Positions 50,388-62,405 of a stretch of DNA of 64,000 nt are shown one piece after another (the stretch's first letter is position 1; each line of letters opens with the position of its first letter). Both the position numbers and the translations under genes were made by a program. The notes under the pieces were generated by a model that saw nothing but the letters and a program-made list of their open reading frames with translations, was not told the origin of the DNA and ran no database searches. Where the stretch lies: NCBI GenBank assembly GCA_028023455.1, contig JAQFVV010012446.1, forward strand, positions 1,550,001 through 1,614,000. Reading direction: 5' to 3'. This DNA is from Epiperipatus broadwayi (taxonomy: Eukaryota > Onychophora > Udeonychophora > Euonychophora > Peripatidae).

Positions 50388-52985
50388 ATGATGGAAAGTG
50401 ATAATATAACCGATAAAACTAAAAATAAAGTAAGCCCCAATCTCAGCATTCAACCCAACAATGCGGTCATCGGCCGTAAATTGTATAGCCTTAGATCTAA
50501 TCTAAATGCATCTAAACCACCCGTTACAACAAATAAAAACCCACAAATGAGTAAATCAAAAGAAAATTCCATTGCAAATATCAACAAAAGTTTAGAAAAT
50601 ATTCAACTTACCCCTAATACAAACAATAGAATAAATATCTCGTCAAGCGAAACTATTGATACAAGCGAAAACCAATCATTACCTCTCCGAAGCCTTTACT
50701 CAACCACAGAAGATTATAATGAGCAATTTCCTTTGCCCAACAATTCAATTAAAACTATATCTGGAAATAAACAAAATTACCAACAAAATGATACCGACGA
50801 AATTTTTAAAGTAAAACATTTTCCACCAGAGGTCGACAAAACCAGTACTGTGTCAGTACCGTTTGTCAACAGTAAATTTAAAAATAAAAAAGAAGAAATA
50901 AATTATAAAACTGATAAATTTCATTCTAAAACAATCAAAGATTTTAGCTCAGAACAATCCATTGCTACATCAGCTAACGTGCAAGCTAAACCAATTACCT
51001 CAATATCAATATTGGAAAATCCCATTACGTACGCAAATATCGTAAGGCCAAAAAATTCTGAGAACATCTCTGAAAATATTAAGGCCGATAATCTCAACGA
51101 ATTATATTTGAATCTCACAGAATTAGACATAGAAAAAGAATCAAACACGCAGGAAAATGTCTCTTTTAATATAAACAATATTAACGATGATATGTTCCTA
51201 GAAATAAACAATGAGTTCAACAAAACGATACCCAACTCTCTATATAAATCGTTTGCAAACTATTACAGCGATAAGTCTTTAATCTTAGCCATAACAAATC
51301 ATCAATGTGCTTTATATAAATTAGACTGTAGAGTTGTTCTACAGTCTAATCAATCAAAAGCAATTAGGCAGAGGCATTCACATGATCCTTAATCATCCCA
51401 ATGACCGCTATGTGATCGTAGAGTTTAAAACGTGGGCAGACCGAATGAATTTTAAAAATAACTACAAATCTTTAGGAAATTATATACTATGCTCCATAGA
51501 TATGAACCGTCCAGTTACACTATCTGGCAGAATTCAAAACTGCCTTGCCCACTTAAATGAACAAGAAATACAAGACATCCTTATTAATTATGGTTCAGTT
51601 AACAAATTTAAACACCTATTAAATCCTCACTTCAAGATCAAATCCTGTCCAATACAGTTACCTTCACACTTACATTAAAGAAAAACATTATACCCACTGA
51701 CATACCCACTATTATTACAGCAAGAGGCTCTCCTATGGTTTTGACATTCAGAGGAGTACAACCACAATGTTTCTTCTGCCTTCAAAGAACACACCTCATT
51801 AAAGACTGTGCAGCAAGAATATGCACACACTGTGGTATTAAAATGAATAAATTTCACAAATGTCCTGGTAGACCTATTAACAAGTCCTTAAATAGACAAT
51901 CATCACATAGGACTAATTCAAACAGCAACCTCACAAACCCAGATATTCAGATTCAAATAAATCCTCCAACAAAACCTTCCACATCCAAAACTATATTTCA
52001 AAATGAAAATATTCAAGAAAGAACAAACGTCAACCTTTACACTAATAGTAGTAAATCAGAGAACCAAACAACAACAAATACTGCTCCTAAACCAATCACG
52101 CAAACTAATAATACTCAAGATCAAACATTCGAAACAACTTATACTAATCCCCAAGAAATAATATTAGGTCAAACTCTTTCTACAAAAGAAGATAATATGA
52201 CCAAACCATCTAACGAGAACAAGATAAACCCAGGCGATGAAGAAAATACACTCAAAAAATGTCAAAACAATTCTTCCAATATAACTCCTAACCAGCTTAA
52301 AACAACTGATAACAACCCTAAACAGAGTGAACCACAAACTATCTGCAATTCTTCAACTCCTGCAAGAACTAACCTACCAGACGAAAAGATCCATCAAACA
52401 CCCAACCCAAAAGTCAGCATGATCAAAGATTCACAACTGTTACAGCAAACAGAGAATGTCTCAAGTCTAAAATTCGAACAAAAATCTTATGACAATAAAA
52501 TAACACTACTATCAAAAGAACAGGAAAAGGAAAACAACACTAATCAACTTCAAAATCCTCAAAAAATTGACACAACAAATACCCAAAATACAATTAAGAA
52601 AATTAAAAGAAAATCAATTCGCTCAGATAAATCAAGCTCTGATGATGACAGCTCCCACCAGGTACTTTACTCACCACCCCCCTCTAACAAACAAATCTCC
52701 GATAAATCCAACTCAAAGCTTCACAAATCCATAGAAAAAAAGAGGAAAACCATGGATCTTACAACCTTAGATACCATTGATTCTCCCGATGATTCTCAGA
52801 CAGATTACTCTACTCCATCAGACACCGAAGACTTCATGGATGCGATTCCTCAACCAACAAATATATCACCAAGCCATCTACAAGTTCAATCACAAGTCTC
52901 TGACTGCCTAACAACATCAGACCTCATTAATATAGAGATGTCCCACATTCACTTGGATCACTTTGCTGAGGACGGTTTGGATTAA
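50388..52985 (+). pseudogene. LINE ORF1 (gag-like, CCHC zinc knuckles)
   Basis: The RNA-binding protein of a non-LTR retrotransposon. It starts with tandem ATGs at 50388 and needs two frame changes: near 51335-51390, from the first block (334 aa) into 51334-51678, and near 51650-51670, back to the original frame, which then runs open to 52985. The region before the second shift reads in frame from about 51663 into the zinc-knuckle block. The first 330 residues are Asn/Ser/Lys-rich and low-complexity. The third block has two knuckles: CX2CX4HX4C at residues 12-25 and CX2CX7HXC at 30-43, followed by a long Asn/Thr/Ser-rich acidic tail. The layout resembles jockey/X-element-type ORF1 proteins. 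A short frame on the opposite strand is a shadow. Confidence 0.8.
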
Positions 52986-52991
52986 TCTATC

Positions 52992-53071
52992 ATGTTCTGC
53001 AAAATAGCTGGCATAAACATTCGCGGCATAAAAAGAAAATAGTCGTGTTATTAAAAAAAAAAAAAAAAAAA
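52992..53071 (+). pseudogene. Start of LINE ORF2 with an A19 run
   Basis: An ATG at 52992, six bases after the ORF1 stop, begins 'MFCKIAGINIRGIKRK' and then a stop. 'NIRGI' matches the N-terminal strand of LINE AP endonucleases. A run of 19 A (53053-53071) follows, after which a shifted frame gives 'NNIHQVLSFS', similar to the next endonuclease strand. The A-run may therefore be a slipped lysine stretch inside ORF2 rather than a 3' poly(A) tail. The rest of the endonuclease is not recognisable. Confidence 0.5.
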
Positions 53072-54000
53072 GCTAATAACATTCATCAAGTTCTCAGTTT
53101 CTCATATTCTACACAAACCCTTCATTATACCTAACCACATAAGTGTATAACAACTACTAACTAACATATTCTAGCCATATGTTAATCAGAACTTTTTATA
53201 ATATTATTGTACAAGTTATTCATTAACTTATCCATTATCAAAATGTAATCACTATTTATTACTAATAAAATTTTTTGTTGAAATGAAATAAATTTACTAT
53301 AAAATAAAATTTATATTTTAAACATGGAATAATCTGCTTGATTAATGATAATTTCAAAACCCAAAGGATTTGTCTATGCAAATATCAGTAAACTGGTGTG
53401 TTAGAAATCAACATTATGACTATCTTTATACGAACACTTAACCCAGGAAGATGAACAAATTCTGAACCAAGAAGTCACAACTCTTTTCTTAAATACTTTA
53501 CTATAAAAAGTATTTTGAGTAAAAAATGCATTTTGATAATTTTTTCATTTCTTTTACCTATTTTCTGATTATTGTCAATAATGAGGAATACTAACTTTTA
53601 AATCTAGTAATATATAATCACATATATATGATTGAAAATGTGTCTCATAATTAAATATTTTTACTATTTAAATAGAGTTTTGATTCTTTGACTTTGTTTA
53701 ATATTCCTTCTGTATAAATGTATGCTATGGTTATTTAGTCAAGTATTAAGTTAGGTAGTCTAATTGTATGGAGTGATATAATTTAGTGGCTGTATGTTCA
53801 AGAGCAGATGATACCTAAAAGCATACATATCTCTATTCTAGAAATATACATATACAATTATAGAATGTATTAAATCAATATCTAACTCTAACATAATGTT
53901 CCCACAAGACAAATGGTGCTACTGGACTACATATGAATGTCTACACAATAACACAAATTATAACTTACCTACCAATGTGAGGCATTAATAATAAGCAGCT
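53072..54000. other. Non-coding stretch inside the presumed LINE
   Basis: AT-rich, with no recognisable endonuclease or reverse transcriptase motif where they should be. It may be unrelated sequence that replaced ORF2. Confidence 0.35.
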
Positions 54001-54014
54001 AATGTGTAGATTTA

Positions 54015-54343
54015 AGTATTGAACACATGAACTCAAATTTTTTGATTTTCTACTTACAATGAACATGTGGTTATTACCAACATTATATTTCATGACATAT
54101 AAGAGAAACATACTTAACATTGACACTGTATGTCAGTTGTGTCACAGACCAGAAGAGAACCAAAAACATATATTCTTTGAGTGTAGTAGCCTACAATATA
54201 CTCAATCATATATCACAAATATTTATCAGGAAAAGAATGCCACCATAAGTTCAATTATAGTCTTTTCCAAATACCGGATTTGCCAAAATAAGATGTATGA
54301 CATTTATACTATATGCATTATAGTGCATTTATCTTTACAATAG
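54015..54343 (+). pseudogene. LINE ORF2 C-terminal zinc-finger remnant
   Basis: A frame at 54059-54343, open a little further upstream, has 'FDFLLTMNMWLLPT' then CQLC-X8-H-X4-C (residues about 27-44 of the frame). The CX2C...H...C finger preceded by a W/L-rich segment is the signature of the domain that ends the ORF2 of several LINE clades (zf-RVT-like). Only this domain remains. It probably belongs with the ORF1 upstream. Confidence 0.6.
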
Positions 54344-54344
54344 T

Positions 54345-54966
54345 AATGCAAGAAATTTTAACATATTTAAAAACAAATTTAGAGACAATAAAACAAAGAG
54401 ATAAAAAATCATCCCAACAGATATTTTTGTAGACCCTTGGCCACTTGGCCACCAAGATCCTAATTTATTGTAAATGTGTTTGATAATAGTTTAATTCACT
54501 GAATGCTATTGAAAATATTTACTGTGGAATTCTTTTTCCCCCTCAAAATATGATTTATTAACATAATATTAATCTTTGAATTTACATGTTATATGTAGTG
54601 ATATACAAGATTCAAACTGTGATTTACAATGCAGAACTTGATTTAAAGAGTGAACAGAAAATCCTTGAATTGTATATGCATATATTTTGCCATTCATAGC
54701 TTCTCTCATAGTTTACTAAGTAACCCCTGACCTTAATGGCAATTAGATAGATCACAGCTACCAAGAATCACATCATCCCCACCATCCAGAAAACCCATAC
54801 TAATCCCTGTAGCACCCATGTCCCAGCCCCCCTCCTAAGGACTAGGAACCAGGCCTTGTATTTCCAAAGCTCAGACTCTCTCATCCAATGCCCTTACTAA
54901 TCCCTCCAAAACCCAGGCTTGTGAGACCTTTAGTTTTGTATTTTTTTTTTAAAACTGAAATATCTG

Positions 54967-54970
<4 letters not shown>
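54345..54970. other. Non-coding stretch
   Basis: Contains a slightly GC-richer, C-rich patch around 54765-54860. No gene recognised. Ends in a short (TA)n-(TG)n run (about 54968-55000) that borders the RTE copy. Confidence 0.4.
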
Positions 54971-54997
<27 letters not shown>

Positions 54998-54998
54998 T

Positions 54999-55462
54999 TG
55001 AAAAGGAAGGTTTTTAACAAATGTGTTTTACCAGTTCTTACTTATGGATCTGAGACTTGGACACTTAATAGAAGAGCAATACAGAGACTTCAGACCACTC
55101 AAAGAAGTATGGAGAGATGCATGTTGGGAGTAACAAGAAGAAATCGAAAACGCAATGTATGGGTAAGAGAACAAACAGGTGTTACTGATCTCATTGAAAA
55201 AATTAAAAGATTGAAGTGGAGTTGGGCTGGACATATTGCTAGAATAGATAATAATAGATGGACAATTGAAATTTTAAACTGGATTCCAAGAGATTGTAAA
55301 AGACCCAGAAAGAGACCACATGTGAGATGGATGGATGAAATAAGAAAGTGTGCAGGGGTGATGTGGAGAAGAGAAGCTAAAGATCGGAAAAGATGGATTA
55401 AACTTGGACAGACCTTCATCCTGCAGTGGATTGATAATGGTTGATGATGATGATGATATATA
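54999..55462 (+). mobile_element. RTE-type LINE 3' end (copy 1)
   Basis: An open frame to 55444 (about 148 residues of it element-derived) starts abruptly at 'LKRKVFNKCVLPVLTYGSET' after a (TG)n run. It includes 'WAGHIARIDNNRW' and 'PRKRPHVRWMDEIRK', the typical C-terminal region of RTE-clade ORF2 proteins just after the reverse transcriptase. After the stop come four TGATGA-type repeats, the usual RTE 3' tail. The truncation at the microsatellite fits 5'-truncated insertion. No inactivating change within the retained part, so it may be fairly young. The minus-strand frames here are shadows. Confidence 0.85.
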
Positions 55463-55627
55463 TTCCCTTTAATCTGTAGATATATTTTTCTTTGAATAAA
55501 GTTCCTTCTAAAACTAAAAATATACATATAGTTTATATACTTCTGTTATTTTATTATACACATATGCACTCAAGTAGATACTGCTATTTGATATGATTTT
55601 TACTTTTATTCCATTATATACTTAGCA

Positions 55628-56185
55628 GCTGATAAAATAATGGATGAAAGATATCAGAGAATTAAACTTGGATGGAATGCTTTTGGTAAAGATAGCTTAA
55701 TATTAAAAACAAATAGACCAACAAATTTGAAAAGGAAGATTTTAACTAAATGTATTTGACCAGATCTTGATTATGAATATGAGACTTGAATGCTTAATAG
55801 AAAAGCAATACAGAATTTTCAGAGGCCATTCAACAAAATATGGAGAAATATATGTTAGAGAAACAAGAAGGGATTGAAAATTGAATGTAAAGCTGAGAGA
55901 ACAAACAGATGTTACTGACATCATTGAAAGAATTAAGACACCAAAATGAAGTTTGGCTGGATTTCTAAAAGTCATGATAATGGGTGAACAGTTGAAGTTT
56001 TAAACAGGATCTCAAGAGATTGTAAAAGACATAAAAAGATATTACATAGGAATTGTATGGATGAAATAAAAAAATTTGCTGATGTGATATGGAAAAAAAG
56101 GCTAGAGATCGGAAAAACTGGATTAAATTTGGAGACACCATCATCCTGAAGAATATTGATAATGGTTAAAAATGATGGTATATTT
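55628..56185 (+). pseudogene. RTE-type LINE 3' end (copy 2, older)
   Basis: Begins with codons like 'MDERYQRIKLGWNAFGK', which lie upstream of the part kept in copy 1, then repeats the LKRK...ETW region with several stops and small indels and finishes at a version of the 'IDNG' end and a single 'atgatgg' in place of the TGATGA repeats. It is clearly more diverged than copy 1. Both copies are in the same orientation, 170 bp apart. Confidence 0.75.
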
Positions 56186-56948
56186 GGCAGCCTAATGTGG
56201 AATTGCATTCTAAGGGTATCCTGCATTCTCATTTTTGTAACCTGTGGTGTTTGTTTTGTTAAGTACATATAGACAGCATCATTCATTTACAAACCTGCTT
56301 TTCATTAAAAAAATATATAGTAATCCATATAGTGCTCTTAAATATTTTATATGCAATTGTATTAGGAATGGCCAAATTGTGACTGTTTGACATACAATAG
56401 TCGACTTACTAAAATATGTTAACCACAATATAAGATATAAATAAACATATTTCAAGTTTGACAATTAACTTTATTTCTTTTATTATTGAAGACATTGATA
56501 CTTGTAAGTTTTCCTGTAAACCAAGTTACTCAGCTTGTATTTTTGATAAATATACAGTTTTGGGGCCCACAATCCATTGGAGTTGTGTTAGTTGTTAAAT
56601 TAAAACAAAATTGATAAATCAATTGTTAAATGTATAAAAAGAATAACTTCTGATACATTTCTTAAAGAAGCTTTATTTCAATTTTTTTAAACTTATATTA
56701 TAATCTGGGAAGTGATGAGACGCACTTGACATTATCGTACTTTGGTTCAATTCACGTGTTTCTTTTTAACAATAGCTTTTTTGGTAAATTATCATAATCA
56801 TAAAAAATTAGAATCTTCCTGTCACAGAATGTGGTACAGTGGACTATATCCAAAGGTATAGGATCCTGCCCTCCCGAAAAGTATGAGTTTATGGTCATGA
56901 TATGATTTCATGCCACTTACATGAATAAAGAATAAATATTGTATATAT

Positions 56949-59124
56949 TGTAACAATCCGGAGATGAGAGACTTACGTAATCTGCACTTCAGGGCGCCAC
57001 CTAGGCATTTGAACCTAGAAAAATTTATAAAGTAGGCAGATACTAAGTCAAAAAAAAAATTTTTTTTTTTTTATGTTTTGGTTCCGGTCGTTAGCCCAAG
57101 TCACTAGCTCAGTGAAATAGCAGAGATTAAATAATATAATCTAAGAGTATATAAAAAAAGAATAAAATAAGCCACTGCCAGTAATTAACATACAAACATT
57201 TATTAACGCACATATATAAGACTTAAAATTATTTTAGCATTCAGTTTACCTTTTAAAATTTAACTTACATTTTTAACTTTGATTTTAATTTACATTTTAA
57301 TTTTTACAACTTTACATTTTAATTTTTTATAAGTTCGCACAGAGGAGTTTATAAAAGTTTGTTTTAAAATGTTGAGTATAGATCGGTTACATAGATTACA
57401 ACGGTTAAAAACATTTCAAAATAAACATAAACGATCAAAATATAAAATCATTGATACCGACAATTGCAGAGGGAAATTTATAAGTAACCCAATAGTATTC
57501 ACCATAAGATACTTGCATTGTCACCAATAACTTAAAAGACATCCGAATAAATACATTATAGATACTCACCGTAAGGTATCATTATTTATCGAATGTCTAT
57601 ATATTTTGATCAAATATGAAAACCCAAAACATACTTAACCGATAACCAATCCATGCAAGCGTCTATAAACAACTTAAATTTAATGCATTTTTATTTAGAG
57701 TCGAGTATGAATAGACTACATAGATTTGCATTTGAAAATAAAATATTATATCCCTATTTAACCCTAGGCTAAAATTCACAGTCAACTGGCATCAATTCAT
57801 CTGATATATCGATGTATTCAATGTAATATGGAATACGGCAGCACCAAAAAGATTAAGAGAAGACATTGACTCTCATCAGATAGGAATATTACATCTATCT
57901 AATGAGAAGAACAATAATAAAAAAAAACTCCATAGAAAGGAACTGCATTCTCCGTCTTATAATTCCTTCCATAGGCAAACGGGTGAGTGCGACGTATATA
58001 TAAACGATTCTGCCAGTAGCGAATCTCCGACTACATCTACTAACTACATCAATATATCCAATTTATTGACCCAATTTAACAACGACACAAATAACCTAAG
58101 ATTACCCTCCCCTAATATAACTTTACAAATCTATACAGCCAGTCACGCCCGACTTAACTTTAACATTGATATATTTTAATTTATCAGAAAACAGAAATCA
58201 TAAATAAACTTAACCAACAAAAAAAAATATAAATGGAAATGATTTTGCATAAATAAAAAAAATATACATCAAATAACATTATTAATAAAGAATTTAGTTT
58301 AGTCAGATAGGATTCTATTTGTATTATTTACTAAAAGGTTTAGAATTTAGAGTTCTATGTTTTCAAATGAAAATAAAATTCTTACGATTTTAAAAGGTCC
58401 ATAATTTGTAGTCGTTTGTAAGTCTGAATGGGAATTCCCACGCTGTACTGAAGATATTTGTTTTGTTAGCCGTTGTTTTTATCCATCTGGAGGTTTTTGC
58501 TTTAACTGGTCCTCAATGAAGAAAACGATGTTTCACTCCCTTTTCTTTAACAGCTGAAGGAATTGAAGTGCGTCTTTCAATCCCTTCACCTCACCCTCCG
58601 TACTAATACATATAGTCACATCGTAATAATAATCAATCCTCCTTAATAATTTCCAAACTTGTCTTTTTATATTAATTTGAAGGATTGAATTTACATTGCG
58701 TCATCGATGAGATGGTCTTTTCGCTGAGGTCCGATTCCATTGCTTTTCTCTTCATTGGCTATTAGTTTCTATTGTTTTCCTATCTGACCGATGCTTTTAC
58801 ATTTAAATGCCCAAGGCTAGTTTACATTTAACTAATTAAAACAATCATTTCCATTTCTGATTAATTAATGTGTTTTCCAAGATTAAAGATATATTTTTAT
58901 CTCTAAATCTTTTTAAGTTTTTGTTTTTAAAATACCTTTCTATTTTTAATAAAGTTTTATTTTAATAATTAATTTTTTTTTTATCTGTGCGATTTATATA
59001 TACGAGTTTAAGATGATTTTTTAATTTTCAGTTTTTAATTCTTAAAAAAGAAATTTTTATTGGCGAACTTTTTTTTTATGTTTACTAATAAAAAATAATG
59101 TAACGTACGTATGTGCCCGTTACA
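56949..59124 (-). mobile_element. Family L 3' LTR (copy C, 2176 bp)
   Basis: On the minus strand it starts 'tgtaacgggcacatacgt' (at 59124) and ends 'atctccggattgttaca' (at 56949). It differs from copy D by only about one base in a hundred on inspection. TATAT precedes it at 56944-56948. It has the same conserved block around 58558-58600 as copy B. No coding frame. Confidence 0.85.
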
Positions 59125-59840
59125 TATCAGTAAACTTGCTTAAAAAAAAAATGAACAAAAAAAAAATATTTTACTTAGGGTTAGTAATTACGGTACACGA
59201 TTAACAAAATTTACAAAACATTCGGTTAGTATAAAGACTATATACAAAAAAAAAATGTTGACTATCGTTTTCCTAAGGACCATTTACGTTTACACCTCCT
59301 CCCCCCGAGAATTCTATTTTATTTTATACATTTTATTTTTACTCACGGCATGACAAGCAAATTATTTAAATTATTTAGGAAGGTTGCATTGAAGTAAATA
59401 TATTTTGAAAGATAATGGATTTATACGTGTATATTTGCAACACAATTATAAATACCACCAACTTATTTATGATTTATTGAAATGCTTACATAGGAATTAC
59501 ACTGAAGTAAATTCCCAAAAGTACTCTCTGTAAGGTACCACATTTACCATCATAAACTTACGTGGCTGTGCACTCCTATACACATTAAAGCATAATTTAT
59601 ATTAACAAAAAAAAAACATATCAATCGCAACCTTTTGACTTTCTTTTTAACAAAATACAGTTTAAAATTATTTATACTTTCTTGTGTTTAATATATGTGC
59701 TATTTCTTTTACTGGCAGAGCTTTTATAAGATTTAAAGTATACGACTTTATGTAAACAGATAAAAATGTTTCATTTTGAGAAGAATTTGTTCATGGTATA
59801 TGTGGTTTATTAAACATCGGCCCAAGTTGGGAAAGCCAAT
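59125..59840 (-). other. Internal region of the two-LTR element
   Basis: 716 bp with no open frame of note. Contains A-runs near 59139-59170, the purine tract described above (minus strand) and the candidate primer site at its minus-strand start. No homology to the other LTR copies. Confidence 0.6.
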
Positions 59841-62019
59841 TGTAACTATCAGATAAGAGAGACTTACGTGATCTGCACTACAGGGCGCCATCTAGGCATT
59901 TGAACCTAGAAAAATTTATAAAGTAGGCAGATACGTAAGTCAAAAAAAAATTTTTTTTTTTTTATGTTTTGATTTCGGTCGTTAGCCCAAGTCACTAGCT
60001 CAGTGGAATAGCAGAGATTAAATAATATAATCTAAGAGTATATAAAAAAAGAATAAAATAAGCCACTGCCAGTAATTAACATACAAACATTTATTAACGC
60101 ACATATATAAGATTTAAAATTATTTTAGCATTCAGTTTACCTTTTAAAATTTAACTTACATTTTTAACTTTGATTTTAATTTACATTTTAATTTTTACAA
60201 CTTTGCATTTTAATTTTTTATAAGTTTACACAGAGGAGTTTATAAAAGTTTGTTTTAAAATGTTGAGTATAGATCGGTTACATAGATTACAACAGTTAAA
60301 AACATTTCAAAATAAACATAAACGATCAAAATATAAAATCATTGATACCGACAATTGCAGAGGGAAATTTATAAGTAACCCAATAGTATTCACCATAAGA
60401 TACTTGCATTGTCACCAATAACTTAAAAGACATCCGAATAAATACATTATAGATACTCACTGTAAGGTATCATTATTTATCGAATGTCTATATATTTTGA
60501 TCAAATATGAAAACCCAAAACATACTTAACCGATAACCAATCCATGCAAGCATCTATAAACAACTTAAATTTAATGCATTTTTATTTAGTGTCGAGTATG
60601 AATAGACTACATAGATTTGCATTTGAAAATAAAATATTATATCCCTATTTAACCCTAGGCTAAAATTCGCAGTCAACTGGCATCAATTCATCTGATATAT
60701 CGATGTATTCAATGTAATACGGAATACGGCAGCACCAAAAAGATTAAGAGAAGACATTGACTCTCATCAGATAGGAATATTACATCTATCTAACGAGAAG
60801 AACAATAATAAAAAAAAACTCCATAGAAAGGAACTGCATTCTTCGTCTTATAATTCCTTCCATAGGCAAACGAGTGAGTGTGGCGTATATATAAATAATT
60901 CTGCCAGTAGCGAATCTCCGACTACATCTACTAACTACATCAATATATCCAATCCATTGACCCAATTTAACAATGACACAAATAACCTAAGATTACCCTC
61001 CCCTAATATAACTTTACAAATCTATACAGCCATTCATGCCCGACTTAACTTTAACATTGATATATTTTAATTTATCAGAAAACAGAAATCATAAATAAAC
61101 TTAACTAACAAAAAAAAAATATAAATGGAAATGATTTTGCATAAATAAAAAAATATATACATCAAATAACATTATTAATAAAGAATTTAGTTTAGTCAGA
61201 TAGGATTCTATTTGTATTATTTACTAAAAGGTTTAGAATTTAGAGTTCTATGTTTTCAAATGAAAATAAAATTCTTACGATTTTAAAAGGTCCATAATTT
61301 GTAGTCGTTTGTAATTCTGAACGGGAATTCCCATGCCATACTGAAGATATTTGTTTTGTTAGCTGTTGTTTTTATCCATCCGGAGGTTTTTGCTTTAACT
61401 GGTCCTCAATGAAGAAAACAATGTTTCACTCCCTTTTCTTTAACAGCTGAAGGAATTGAAGTGCGTCTTTCAATCCCTTCACCTCACTCTCCGTACTAAT
61501 ACATATAGTCACATCATAATAATAATCAATCCTCATTAATAATTTCCAAACTTGTCTTTTTATATTCAATTTGAAGGATTGAATTTACATTGCATCATCG
61601 ATGAGATGGTCTTTTCTCTGAGGTCCGATTCCATTGCTTTTCTCTTCATTGGCTATTAGTTTCTATTGTTTTCCTATCTGACCGATGCTTTTACATTTAA
61701 ATGCCCAAGGCTAGTTTACATTTAACTAATTAAAACAATCATTTCCATTTCTGATTAATTAATGTGTTTTCCAAGATTAAAGATATATTTTTATCTCTAA
61801 ATCTTTTTAAGTTTTTGTTTTTAAAATACCTTTCTATTTTTAATAAAGTTTTATTTTAATAATTAATTTTTTTTTAATCTGTGCAATTTATATATACGAG
61901 TTTAAGATGATTTTTTAATTTTCAGTTTTTAATTCTTAAAAAAGAAATTTTTATTGGCGAACTTTTTTTTTTATGTTTACTAATAAAAAATAATGTAATG
62001 CACGTATGTGCCCGTTACA
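59841..62019 (-). mobile_element. Family L 5' LTR (copy D, 2179 bp)
   Basis: Minus strand starts 'tgtaacgggcacatacgt' (at 62019) and ends 'ctgatagttaca' (at 59841). Nearly identical to copy C along its whole length. The few terminal differences are at its 3' end. No coding frame. Confidence 0.85.
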
Positions 62020-62405
62020 ATATATATATTCATTATTCTGTTAATAAGTTCATCCAAAAAAAAAAAAAAACTGTAAATATTGTAATTAATTTTTCCATGA
62101 TTTCTTTTTTTAAAATAATAATTAAAAATGAAATGTAAATATTAAATATGGTGTTTCCTAACCGGTATTTTTTTTGTAAACATTATTTGAGGGCTCTGAA
62201 ACTGTAGATTTATGAAAAATACGGACTGCCATCTTGGTTTACTGAAAAATTCACAATTAACAAACATATTATGTATACTTTAATATAAATGAATAATTAT
62301 TATTATGTTTTATTAATTTTCACAGCTATATGAATAAATAGTGGTTATTAAATATGTGTCACTAGGAATATATAATAACATTGTAAGAGTTGTTAAAATG
62401 TAAAT

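Larger units (their letters stand above)
50255..54360 (+). mobile_element. LINE with ORF1 and remnants of ORF2
   Basis: A GC-richer 5' leader (about 50255-50387), a long ORF1 (50388-52985), the first codons of ORF2 (52992) and, about 1 kb further on, a C-terminal zinc-finger remnant (54059-54343) are all on the plus strand and in LINE order. The endonuclease and reverse transcriptase between them are missing or unrecognisable. Treating these as one internally deleted element is inference; two unrelated fragments would look similar. Confidence 0.6.
56949..62019 (-). mobile_element. Two-LTR element with a 716-bp internal region
   Basis: LTRs 56949-59124 and 59841-62019 in the same orientation enclose 59125-59840. 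ATAT lies at both outer borders (56945-56948, 62020-62023) but not at the inner ones, so the block inserted as one unit. The interior has no gag or pol frame. On the minus strand, 'tggctttcccaacttggg' begins two bases past the 5' LTR and could be a primer-binding site; a GGGGGGAGGAGG purine tract (minus strand, 59295-59306) lies about 170 nt from the 3' LTR rather than next to it. It is non-autonomous and, given the LTR similarity, recent. BEL- or Gypsy-type affinity is possible from the TGTAAC...GTTACA ends but unproven. Confidence 0.75.
56497..62262. mobile_element. Family T TIR element, split by an LTR element
   Basis: Left part 56497-56948 and right part 62020-62262 together correspond, in inverse orientation, to the uninterrupted copy at 10223-10877. 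Matches include both TIRs ('gtaaaccaag' and 'cttggtttac' blocks), the 'gttagttgttaaattaaaac' block and the flanks of the break: 'gaataaatattgtatata' before and 'attctgttaataag' after, against the continuous 'ataaatattgc...' to 'attctgttaata' of the other copy (read on the opposite strand). Confidence 0.75.

Noticed and set aside
53053-53071. A poly(A) tail marking the 3' end of the LINE
   Set aside because: It falls a few codons into ORF2 and the reading resumes with endonuclease-like residues, so it is more likely internal.
54980-55527. Minus-strand frames of up to 142 aa
   Set aside because: Antisense shadows of the RTE coding region, which reads clearly on the plus strand.
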